Shown piece by piece: positions 25,002 to 31,772 of a DNA stretch of 64,000 nt. Within the stretch, counting starts at the first letter, position 1. Every line of letters starts with the position of its first letter. The DNA lies in the NCBI GenBank assembly GCA_003058495.1, contig QBVC01000017.1:1-64000 (forward strand), written 5' to 3'. Source of the DNA: a gamma proteobacterium symbiont of Ctena orbiculata (GTDB lineage Bacteria; Pseudomonadota; Gammaproteobacteria; Chromatiales; Chromatiaceae). The translations under genes and the position numbers were made by a program. The notes under the pieces are model-generated. The model was not told the origin of the DNA. It was given only the letters and a program-made list of their open reading frames with translations, and ran no database searches.

Positions 25002-25247
25002 ATGTCGACAGAAGCAACAATCAGAAACTACATCCTTGAGAACTACCTGTTCACAGATGACCAATCCGCGCTGAACAGCACCGACTCATTCCTGGACAAG
25101 GGCATATTGGATTCAACCGGTATCCTGGAAGTTATCTACTTCCTGGAAGATGAGTTCGGTATCAAGGTTGAAGACACGGAAATGGTGCCCGAAAACCTCG
25201 ATTCCGTTGACAATATCGTCTCTTTCATCGCCAAAAAAAGGCAGTGA
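25002..25247 (+). CDS. acyl carrier protein
   Basis: 81-aa acidic carrier protein. Seen: DKGILDSTGILEVIYFLEDEFGI, in which the Ser of DST at about residue 36 is the predicted 4'-phosphopantetheine site, followed by the usual helix III. The DST rather than DSL motif sets it apart from the fatty-acid AcpP and matches carriers in dedicated biosynthetic clusters. ATG at 25002. The acyl-AMP ligase starts 1 base after its stop, so the two are surely coupled: the ligase probably loads this carrier. Confidence 0.92.
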   Translation: MSTEATIRNYILENYLFTDDQSALNSTDSFLDKGILDSTGILEVIYFLEDEFGIKVEDTEMVPENLDSVDNIVSFIAKKRQ

Positions 25248-25248
25248 T

Positions 25249-26772
25249 GTGAAACCGGCTCCGGCCACCCTCGTCGACCGATTCAGGGAGAGCGCGGCAA
25301 GCCACGCGGACTCGCTGGCGATCGCCGACAGCGCAAACCGTGTCTCCTATCGGCAGTTGTCCGAACTCGTCGACAAGGTCTGCAGTTACCTGCTGTCATC
25401 GGGTCTGCAGAAGGGTGACCGGATCGCCATGGTTGTCGCCAATTCGGCTGAATATGCAGGGATCTTCTACGGAATCTGGGCCGCCGGCGGCGTCACCGTC
25501 GCCCTCAATACCCAGGCGAAGGCGAGGGATATCCTCAATTGGGTCGGGCACTCCGATGCCAGGTGGCTGTTCATCGATCGCGACCACCCGGAGCGCGAGG
25601 CCGTGGCAGAGGCCGGCTCGGGATTTACCCTGGTGGATGTTGGAGCAGGCGAAGCGGATGCGGTGAAGGATCACGGGGTTAGCTGGCAGACGCTGCTCGA
25701 ATGCGATGCCGCGGCGCCGAAGATCGAACTGCAGCGCTCCGACCTGGCTTCGATCATCTATACCTCGGGCACCACCGGTCATCCCAAGGGGGTCACCCTC
25801 AGCCACGGCAATCTCTGCGCCAATATCGAGTCGATCCTGGCCTACCTGGAGCTCAGCGCCGGGGACAGCATCCTCAATGTGCTGCCCTTCTACTACTCCT
25901 ACGGCAACTCCATTCTGCATACCCATTTGACCATCGGGGCTGCGTTGATCCTGGAAAACAGCCTGCTCTATCCCCATCGCGTCATGGCGAAGATGGCGGA
26001 AGAGGCGGTGAGCGGTTTCTCCGGCGTGCCGTCAACCTTTGCCCTGCTGCTGAGCAGGGTCAATCTGGAGGATTACGATCTCTCGAAGCTGCGCTACATC
26101 ACCCAGGCTGGCGGCGCCATGGCGCCGGCACTGGCGGACAGGCTGACGACCGCCCTGCCCCATACCGAACTCTTCATCATGTACGGCCAGACGGAGGCCA
26201 GTGCACGGCTGACCTATCTGCCGCCGAGCATGCTCGACGAGAAACGAGGCTCCATTGGAAAAGCCATAGCCAACACTACCATCGAGGTGCGGAACAAAGC
26301 GGGTGAAGTCGCACCCCCGGGAGAGACGGGTGAAATCTGCGCCCATGGCGATAACATCATGCAGGGATACTGGAAGGATAAGGAGAAGACAGACCAGGTG
26401 CTGAAGGATGGCTGGCTCTACACCGGCGATCTGGCGCATACCGACAGCGACGGTTATCTCTATATCGACGGCCGATCATCCGATATGATCAAGAGCGGCG
26501 CCAATCGCATCAGTCCAAAGGAGATCGAAGAGGTGATCCAGGAGATAGCGGATGTGCAGGAGGTCGCGGTCGTCGGCAGCCCAGACGAATTGCTGGGAGA
26601 GGTGATCAAGGCCTATGTGGTGCCGAAAAAGGGGAGCGATCTGAAACAGATGACCATTCAACACCACTGCAAACAAAACCTGGCGATCTATAAAATTCCT
26701 AAATCCATCGAGTTCATCGATGAGTTGCCAAAGACCGCCTCAGGCAAGATACAGAAATTCCTGCTGAAGTAG
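25249..26772 (+). CDS. acyl-AMP ligase (class I adenylate-forming enzyme)
   Basis: 507-aa AMP-binding enzyme. Seen: the A3 core YTSGTTGHPKG, the A5 region YGQTEAS, A7 YTGDLA, and the C-terminal Lys motif KTASGKIQK. Start GTG at 25249, one base after the ACP stop. It activates a carboxylic acid with ATP and likely transfers it to the neighbouring ACP. The length and the absence of a large insertion fit acyl-CoA synthetases or ACP-loading ligases. Substrate unknown; a short acid or amino acid is possible. Confidence 0.92.
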   Translation: MKPAPATLVDRFRESAASHADSLAIADSANRVSYRQLSELVDKVCSYLLSSGLQKGDRIAMVVANSAEYAGIFYGIWAAGGVTVALNTQAKARDILNWVGHSDARWLFIDRDHPEREAVAEAGSGFTLVDVGAGEADAVKDHGVSWQTLLECDAAAPKIELQRSDLASIIYTSGTTGHPKGVTLSHGNLCANIESILAYLELSAGDSILNVLPFYYSYGNSILHTHLTIGAALILENSLLYPHRVMAKMAEEAVSGFSGVPSTFALLLSRVNLEDYDLSKLRYITQAGGAMAPALADRLTTALPHTELFIMYGQTEASARLTYLPPSMLDEKRGSIGKAIANTTIEVRNKAGEVAPPGETGEICAHGDNIMQGYWKDKEKTDQVLKDGWLYTGDLAHTDSDGYLYIDGRSSDMIKSGANRISPKEIEEVIQEIADVQEVAVVGSPDELLGEVIKAYVVPKKGSDLKQMTIQHHCKQNLAIYKIPKSIEFIDELPKTASGKIQKFLLK

Positions 26773-26892
26773 CGGGCTTAGCCTTGGCGCTAGTCGATGG
26801 CGAAGCGGGATCGGAATGATTGATCGGTTTGACCCGTTTCGGGTACCAGAGTTGGAATGAAACCAGGCAGAATTAAAACCGGAGAATAACGA

Positions 26893-27888
26893 ATGCAAGC
26901 ATTAGCAGAACGGTACGAAGCTGAAATAATCAATTTCGACCGTGACAAAGAGGTCGATAGAATCTGTGAGACCATGCGCGAGGTGATGCGCACCAAACTG
27001 CGCCGGCGCGGCGTTGTGGTAGCGGTTTCAGGCGGTATCGACAGTTCGGTCTCGGCGGCCCTGGCGGTCAAGGCATTCGGTGCGAAAAAGGCCTTTTTCA
27101 TTCAACTGCCGGAGGTCGACTCGGCAGAGGACACCCAATCCCGCGGCCGCCAGCTGATCGAACACCTGGGGGTCGACCACACCACGCACAATATCGCCGC
27201 AACCCTCGACGCCATCGGTTGCTACCGGGCCAGGGACGAGGCGATCGTCAAGACCTTCCCCGAATACGGCGATGGCTGGAAGAACAAGATCGTCATCAAA
27301 GGGGGTCTCGACGGCCAGGTGAACCACTTCATGCTGGTGGTTCAGGATCCCCAGGGGCAGCAGCACGAGAAACGCCTCGATCTCCGGGAGTACCTGCAGA
27401 TCGTGGCCGCCACCAACTACAAGCAGCGGATTCGCAAGACCATCGAGTACTACCATGCGGACCGCTTGAACTATGCGGTTGTCGGCACCCCCAACAGGCT
27501 CGAATACGACCAGGGCTTTTTCGTCAAGAACGGTGACGGATCGGCGGATCTGAAACCGATCGCCCATCTCTACAAGACCCAGGTCTACGCCCTGGCCAGG
27601 CATCTCGGTCTCCCGGAGTCGATCTGCAACGCCACTCCCACCACCGACACCTACAGCCTCCCCCAGGGCCAGGATGAGTTCTACTTCGCGCTACCCTACC
27701 AGGAGATGGACAAGGCACTCTGGGCGCGCAATATCGGTGCGTCAGCGAGTGAATTGGCGGCGATGCTCGGTATCACCGAGGAACAGGCGAAGTTCGTCCT
27801 CCAGGACATCGACAACAAACGCAAGACCACCCATTACCTGCACGCGAAACCCTACCTGATCGAAGCCATGCCTGAGCTTGGGTTGTAA
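26893..27888 (+). CDS. NAD synthase-like ammonia-dependent amide ligase
   Basis: 331-aa NadE-family protein without a glutaminase domain. Seen: PP-loop VSGGIDSSVSAAL at about residue 45, VGTPNRLEY and PTTDTYSLPQGQDE near the C terminus, as in NAD synthases. It is longer than the 275-aa E. coli enzyme, with an insertion at about 135-170. GGAG precedes the ATG at 26893. It may be the cell's NAD synthase, but its place after amidotransferase, ACP and AMP-ligase genes also suits a specialised amidation step. I cannot decide between the two, so no gene symbol is given. Confidence 0.85.
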   Translation: MQALAERYEAEIINFDRDKEVDRICETMREVMRTKLRRRGVVVAVSGGIDSSVSAALAVKAFGAKKAFFIQLPEVDSAEDTQSRGRQLIEHLGVDHTTHNIAATLDAIGCYRARDEAIVKTFPEYGDGWKNKIVIKGGLDGQVNHFMLVVQDPQGQQHEKRLDLREYLQIVAATNYKQRIRKTIEYYHADRLNYAVVGTPNRLEYDQGFFVKNGDGSADLKPIAHLYKTQVYALARHLGLPESICNATPTTDTYSLPQGQDEFYFALPYQEMDKALWARNIGASASELAAMLGITEEQAKFVLQDIDNKRKTTHYLHAKPYLIEAMPELGL

Positions 27889-27902
27889 CTCTTAGCATCA
27901 AT

Positions 27903-27974
27903 GTAGGGTGGGGCCCAGCCCCACCGTTTCAATAATTACCAAGTATGATTCGGTGGGGCAGGGCCCCACCCTAC
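27903..27974. repeat. 72-bp double-hairpin inverted repeat
   Basis: Left arm 27903-27926 (GTAGGGTGGGGCCCAGCCCC + ACCG) and right arm 27951-27974 are complementary over 24 bp with one mismatch, around a 24-bp AT-rich loop. Each arm is itself palindromic (GGTGGGGC-CC-A-GCCCCACC), so either one long or two short hairpins can form. It starts 14 bases after the NadE-like stop and could end or stabilise that transcript. It shares its GTAGGGTG core with the REP-like repeats. Confidence 0.8.
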
Positions 27975-28106
27975 CCGTTGCCAAACGAAGGTGTCTTTAA
28001 TTAGCAATCAGTCGTAGTGATCATCGTGCATTTGCGCTTCATTCACTTTGTATTTGGTAGATCGCTTTAGAGGCATCGATACCATGTATGGGGTTGTTTA
28101 TGTATC

Positions 28107-28128
28107 GGTGCGGCAAGCCGCACCCTAC
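28107..28128. repeat. REP-like palindrome (GTAGGGTGCGG family)
   Basis: GGTGCGGC-AA-GCCGCACC followed by CTAC: perfect 8-bp arms. Same core as at 2434 and 9604. Confidence 0.75.
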
Positions 28129-28129
28129 G

Positions 28130-28182
28130 TTTTTTCGCGTGAAGCAGAGAACATTTGCGTTTATTCGCGTTCATTTGCGGAC
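28130..28182. repeat. T-rich degenerate repeat with ATTTGCG phrases
   Basis: A T-rich tract, then CATTTGCG, TTTATTCGCG and TTCATTTGCGG in close succession. The order looks like degenerate short repeats attached to the preceding palindrome. Noncoding. Confidence 0.4.
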
Positions 28183-28190
28183 TTTTTCTG

Positions 28191-28622
28191 CTACTTCTTA
28201 TTCACTTTTTTTTTCGGCAATTCATCATAGGACGGCAGCTCGGCAGGATCCTGGTACCACACCGCCCTGGAGGCGCAAAAGATATTCTGTATCGGCCTGA
28301 TCTGCGGATCACCGTCGAGGGTGCCCGCCGGCACCACCACCGTCCTGCCGCTCTGCGCCAGCCATGGCAGGGAGGAGCCGCACTTTTTGCAGAAGCAGGT
28401 GGCGAAGTGCCTGGCCTCCTGCAGCTCGTATCGTCCCACCGATTCCTCGCCCTTCAGCCACTCGAAATCGTTGGGAGCCACCAGCAGGTTGGCGGCAAAG
28501 GCACTGCCGCTGAACTTTCGGCATCGGGAACAGTTGCAATATTGAAAGATGCCCAGATTGCCTTTGACCACATAGCTGACTTCGCCGCATAGGCAACTGC
28601 CGGTAACGCTCTCATCTGACAT
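28191..28622 (-). CDS. GFA-family zinc protein (glutathione-dependent formaldehyde-activating type)
   Basis: 143-aa protein of the GFA/CENP-V fold. Seen: GSCLCGEVSY with the first Cys pair, CNCSRCRKFSGSAF with three Cys, and CFCKKCGSSL with the C-terminal Cys group: the structural and catalytic zinc ligands of the family. Members activate formaldehyde-glutathione adducts or have unknown small-molecule roles. The C-terminal LPKKKVNKK tail is Lys-rich and encoded next to the T-rich repeat, so it may be a recent extension. It is 22 bp downstream of a GNAT gene on the same strand. Confidence 0.88.
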   Translation of the reverse strand: MSDESVTGSCLCGEVSYVVKGNLGIFQYCNCSRCRKFSGSAFAANLLVAPNDFEWLKGEESVGRYELQEARHFATCFCKKCGSSLPWLAQSGRTVVVPAGTLDGDPQIRPIQNIFCASRAVWYQDPAELPSYDELPKKKVNKK

Positions 28623-28644
28623 TACATATCCTCATCGAGCTGAA

Positions 28645-29259
28645 TCAAAGATGTAGGGTGCGGCTCGTGGCACCTTCATGATTCTGGGGGTCCTTCAGAT
28701 TCCAATCGCTCCTGGTGATTGAATATAACACATGCTCGGAGAGGGGATGATCGGGTTCCAAGGCGGGATGATTGAAGTTGCGATGGCTATCGGACATGCC
28801 GAGACGTTGCATCACCGCTATGGACCGCATATTGGTGACTGTGGTGAAGGCCGCCACCCGGTCCAGCAGCAGCCTATCGAAGGCAAACCGCAACGCCCGC
28901 ATTCCCGCCTCCGTGGCATAGCCCTTGCCCCAATGCTCGAAGGCCAGGCGCCAGCCAATTTCCGTGCAGGGTGAGCATGGCAGCCGATGCTGCGGCTTAT
29001 TGAGACCGAGAATACCGATGAATTCGCCGCTGCTCTTCACCTCGAGGGCCCAAAACCCCCAACCTCTCGCAGCTATCAAATCGCGACATCGATCGGCCAG
29101 CTCGTCACTCTCGGCGCGTGACAGGAGATTGGGAAAATAGGCCATCACCCTGGGATCGGCGTTGATCTCTGCGAATACCCCATAGTCATCATCGCGCCAC
29201 TGGCGCAGCAGCAGCCGACCGCTCTCCAATACCGATGTCGGGGCAGGGTTTGAATTCAT
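28645..29259 (-). CDS. GNAT N-acetyltransferase (RimJ/RimL type)
   Basis: 204-aa acetyltransferase. The ATG at 29259 starts just before the conserved LESGRLLLRQWRDDDY; the frame extends upstream but without family likeness. Seen: GWRLAFEHWGKGYATEAG, the acetyl-CoA pyrophosphate-binding loop, and NMRSIAVMQRLGM near the end. Related proteins acetylate ribosomal protein N termini or small molecules. The last residues (ATSRTLHL) are encoded by a degenerate REP repeat, so the C terminus was probably altered by the insertion. Confidence 0.88.
   Translation of the reverse strand: MNSNPAPTSVLESGRLLLRQWRDDDYGVFAEINADPRVMAYFPNLLSRAESDELADRCRDLIAARGWGFWALEVKSSGEFIGILGLNKPQHRLPCSPCTEIGWRLAFEHWGKGYATEAGMRALRFAFDRLLLDRVAAFTTVTNMRSIAVMQRLGMSDSHRNFNHPALEPDHPLSEHVLYSITRSDWNLKDPQNHEGATSRTLHL
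28653..28674. repeat. degenerate REP-like repeat inside the 3' end of a gene
   Basis: GTAGGGTGCGGCTCGTGGCACC: the left half matches the GTAGGGTGCGG family and the right half is decayed (GGCACC). It supplies the final codons of the GNAT gene at 28645. Confidence 0.5.
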
Positions 29260-29308
29260 AGACCGGGTAGCCTGGCGGGCCTTGTCCGCCCATCCCGGCG
29301 CGGTGGCG

Positions 29309-30613
29309 CTATGTCCGCTCGAGATAGCGGCACAGCAGGGCGTTCTCCACCGCTCGCACCGGCAGCTCAACACGGACCCGGTAGCCGCCCCCCGGCGCTT
29401 CCTGCATGGCATTGCCGTTTTGGTCCTCCATCCGCTGCAGCACGAAACTGTGGTTTCCGCCGGGGGTCATCAGTTCGAGGCGGTCGCCGACGCGGATCTT
29501 GTTCTTCACATCCAGGTCGATGAGCCCCGTGGCGCCATCGACGCCGGTCACCTCGCCGACGAATTGCTGGCGCTCGGTCTGCGAGCTGCCGTAGCGGTAG
29601 TTCTGCAGCTCCTGGGATTCGTGACGCTGGTAGAAGCCGTCGGTATAGCCCCGGTTGGCCAGGCTCTCCAGGTCCGCCATCAGGGTGACCTGAAACGGGC
29701 GTCCGGCAACGGCATCGTCGATCGCCTGGCGGTAGACCTGGGTGGTGCGGGCCGTATAGTAGTGGGATTTGGTGCGGCCCTCGATCTTCAGGCAATCCAC
29801 CCCGATTTCGACCAATCTCGCCACATGCTCCACCGCGCGCAGGTCCTTGGAGTTCATGATGTAGGTGCCGTGCTCGTCCTCGAAGACGGGCATCGGCTCT
29901 CCTGGCCTGCCCCGCTCTTCGATCGCGTAGACCTGGTCGGCCTCGTTGTGGCGGGCAACCCCCGCGGGACCGGTGTTGGCCGCGGGCGGCTCCACCGCCT
30001 GCGACAGCTTGTAGTCCCAGCGGCAGCTGTTGGTGCAGGTGCCCTGATTGGCATCCCGGTGGTTGAAGTAACCCGAGAGCAGGCAGCGTCCCGAATAGGC
30101 GATACAGAGGGCGCCGTGGATGAATACCTCCAGCTCCATAGCCGGAACCGCCTGCCTGATCTCCTCCACCTCCTCCAGGGAGAGCTCCCGGGAGAGGATC
30201 ACCCGGCTCAGCCCCTGGCGCTGCCAGAAGCGTACCGCTTCGGCATTCACCGTGTTCGCCTGCACCGAGAGGTGGATCGGCATCGCCGGCCAGGCCTCCC
30301 TCACCATCAGGATCAATCCCGGATCGGACATGATCAGGGCATCCGGCCCCATGGCGACGATCGGCTCGAGATCCTTGATGAAGGTCTTCAGCTTGGCATT
30401 GTGGGGCATCACGTTGCAGGCGAGGTAGAAGCGGCGTCCAAGGACGTGGGCCTGGTCGATGCCGATCGCCAGATTCCGCTCCAGGAAGTCGTTGTTTCTC
30501 ACCCGCAGGCTATAGCGCGGCAGGCCGGCATAGACGGCGTCGGCGCCATAGGCGAAGGCATAACGGGCGTTCTTCAGGGTGCCCGCGGGCGAGAGGAGTT
30601 CCGGTCGTTTCAT
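29309..30613 (-). CDS. trhP: tRNA 5-hydroxyuridine synthase TrhP (peptidase U32 family, YegQ)
   Basis: 434-aa U32-family protein. Seen: N-terminal ELLSPAGTLKNARYAFAYGADAVYAG barrel start, LSVQANTVNAEAVRFW, and the Cys-rich segment GALCIAYSGRCLLSGYFNHRDANQGTCTNSCRW carrying Fe-S ligands, then a C-terminal beta domain (about 350-434). The length and NHRDANQG motif match YegQ/TrhP, which makes ho5U34 in tRNA from prephenate-linked chemistry, rather than UbiU/UbiV. It is followed on the complementary strand by a GNAT gene with a 49-bp gap. Confidence 0.92.
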   Translation of the reverse strand: MKRPELLSPAGTLKNARYAFAYGADAVYAGLPRYSLRVRNNDFLERNLAIGIDQAHVLGRRFYLACNVMPHNAKLKTFIKDLEPIVAMGPDALIMSDPGLILMVREAWPAMPIHLSVQANTVNAEAVRFWQRQGLSRVILSRELSLEEVEEIRQAVPAMELEVFIHGALCIAYSGRCLLSGYFNHRDANQGTCTNSCRWDYKLSQAVEPPAANTGPAGVARHNEADQVYAIEERGRPGEPMPVFEDEHGTYIMNSKDLRAVEHVARLVEIGVDCLKIEGRTKSHYYTARTTQVYRQAIDDAVAGRPFQVTLMADLESLANRGYTDGFYQRHESQELQNYRYGSSQTERQQFVGEVTGVDGATGLIDLDVKNKIRVGDRLELMTPGGNHSFVLQRMEDQNGNAMQEAPGGGYRVRVELPVRAVENALLCRYLERT

Positions 30614-30629
30614 ACCCTTGGATTCAAAT

Positions 30630-31745
30630 TCAGCGCAGGGTTACCTGCAGGGTCTCCGCAATGGTACCAAGAAGCATGCGCTCCCTCTCCACCTCCAGTT
30701 CCACCTGCTCCCCAACCTCCCTGTCCATCAGGGCGATGCGGATATCCGCGTAGTTCTTGATCGGCTGACCGTCGATGGCGATGAGCCGATCCTGCTTCTC
30801 CACCCCCGCCTCCTTGGCGCCGCTGTCCTTGACGAAGCCGGTAATACTGGGTGGTGAGTCGGTGGTATCGAGCAGAACGCCCAGTTTGCCCGCCGGCGGC
30901 AGGGAGTGCTTCTCGGCCAGGATCAGATAGTCCCCCATGTCCTGATTCAGATCGGAAGCGGCATCCACATTGAGGATGATCGCCTGGGAGGCGTCGACAC
31001 GGCGGGACAACCGCTTGGGTATGCCGTCGCCATACATGATGTGACCGACCCCCGCGAGGATGACCAGGCGGGAGTCGGGATTCTTTTCCATCCACTCCGC
31101 TGCGCGCTGTGCCATCCCCTCGTCCCACAGCAACTGCGCATCGAGAAAGTTCTCGAAGCTCCTCCCGTCCTTGTGGGGATGGGCATCGAAGATCGAGCGC
31201 AGCCGCTCGCGGTAGGCATCGTTATCCCGGTCGATCTCTGCGGGCAGGCGCAGCTTCAGCGCCTGCGGCAGGCTGTCGATGCCATTCCTCCCCACCTGTT
31301 GGGTGATTTCACTCTCCAGGTTGAGCGCAATCATGGGGATGCCCTGCTCCCTGGCATATTGGAAAATGGGCCGGTAGAGCCGATAATCGAAGCGCCAGCG
31401 ATTGAAATACTCCGACTCGCGGATCAGATCCGGTTCCTCGATTTCACCGGCGATATAGCGGTCGAGGACAGACTGGTAGGGCTGAAAAAAGAACTCCAGC
31501 CCGATTGCCAGGTCTGAGTGCTTGGCATGCAGCCCCTTGATGATCGCCAGCTGGTTGAGGTGGTGCTGATACCGATCATGGGTCTCGCCGATGAAGACCA
31601 CCTGGCGGTCCGAGACCTTCTCTATCAAGCCGGAGACATCGATCATCGCGGAGAGATCGATCACCGGGTCCGGTCCAGGCTCATGGGCATGGGCGGTCGA
31701 CACCATGCAGACCAATATGAAAAACAACGAAGGTAGATAGAGCAC
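30630..31745 (-). CDS. ChaN-family lipoprotein-like protein with C-terminal PDZ domain
   Basis: 371-aa exported protein. The GTG at 31745, with GGGAG six bases before it, gives a signal peptide (VLYLPSLFFILVCMVSTAHA); a much longer frame upstream runs through the divergent gene and is discarded. Seen: a ChaN-like domain (residues about 40-270) with FIGETHDRYQHH, and LVILAGVGHIMYGDGIP near its end, which contain the conserved His residues of heme/iron-binding ChaN. A PDZ domain follows at about 285-360 (TGFVKDSGAKEAGVEKQDRL). The fusion suggests a periplasmic binding or degradation role. Confidence 0.88.
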   Translation of the reverse strand: MLYLPSLFFILVCMVSTAHAHEPGPDPVIDLSAMIDVSGLIEKVSDRQVVFIGETHDRYQHHLNQLAIIKGLHAKHSDLAIGLEFFFQPYQSVLDRYIAGEIEEPDLIRESEYFNRWRFDYRLYRPIFQYAREQGIPMIALNLESEITQQVGRNGIDSLPQALKLRLPAEIDRDNDAYRERLRSIFDAHPHKDGRSFENFLDAQLLWDEGMAQRAAEWMEKNPDSRLVILAGVGHIMYGDGIPKRLSRRVDASQAIILNVDAASDLNQDMGDYLILAEKHSLPPAGKLGVLLDTTDSPPSITGFVKDSGAKEAGVEKQDRLIAIDGQPIKNYADIRIALMDREVGEQVELEVERERMLLGTIAETLQVTLR

Positions 31746-31772
31746 CAACTTCTCCCATATGATTGACTCGAT

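Larger units (their letters stand above)
27889..28190. other. repeat-filled intergenic region
   Basis: 302 bp without a gene between convergent neighbours. It holds a double hairpin (27903-27974), a REP-like palindrome (28107-28128) and a T-rich repeat with the phrase ATTTGCG (28130-28182). The rest shows no signal I can name. Confidence 0.6.

Noticed and set aside
27889-28190. CRISPR-like array because of short repeated phrases
   Set aside because: Repeats are palindromes and degenerate ATTTGCG phrases without regular spacers; no cas gene in the window.
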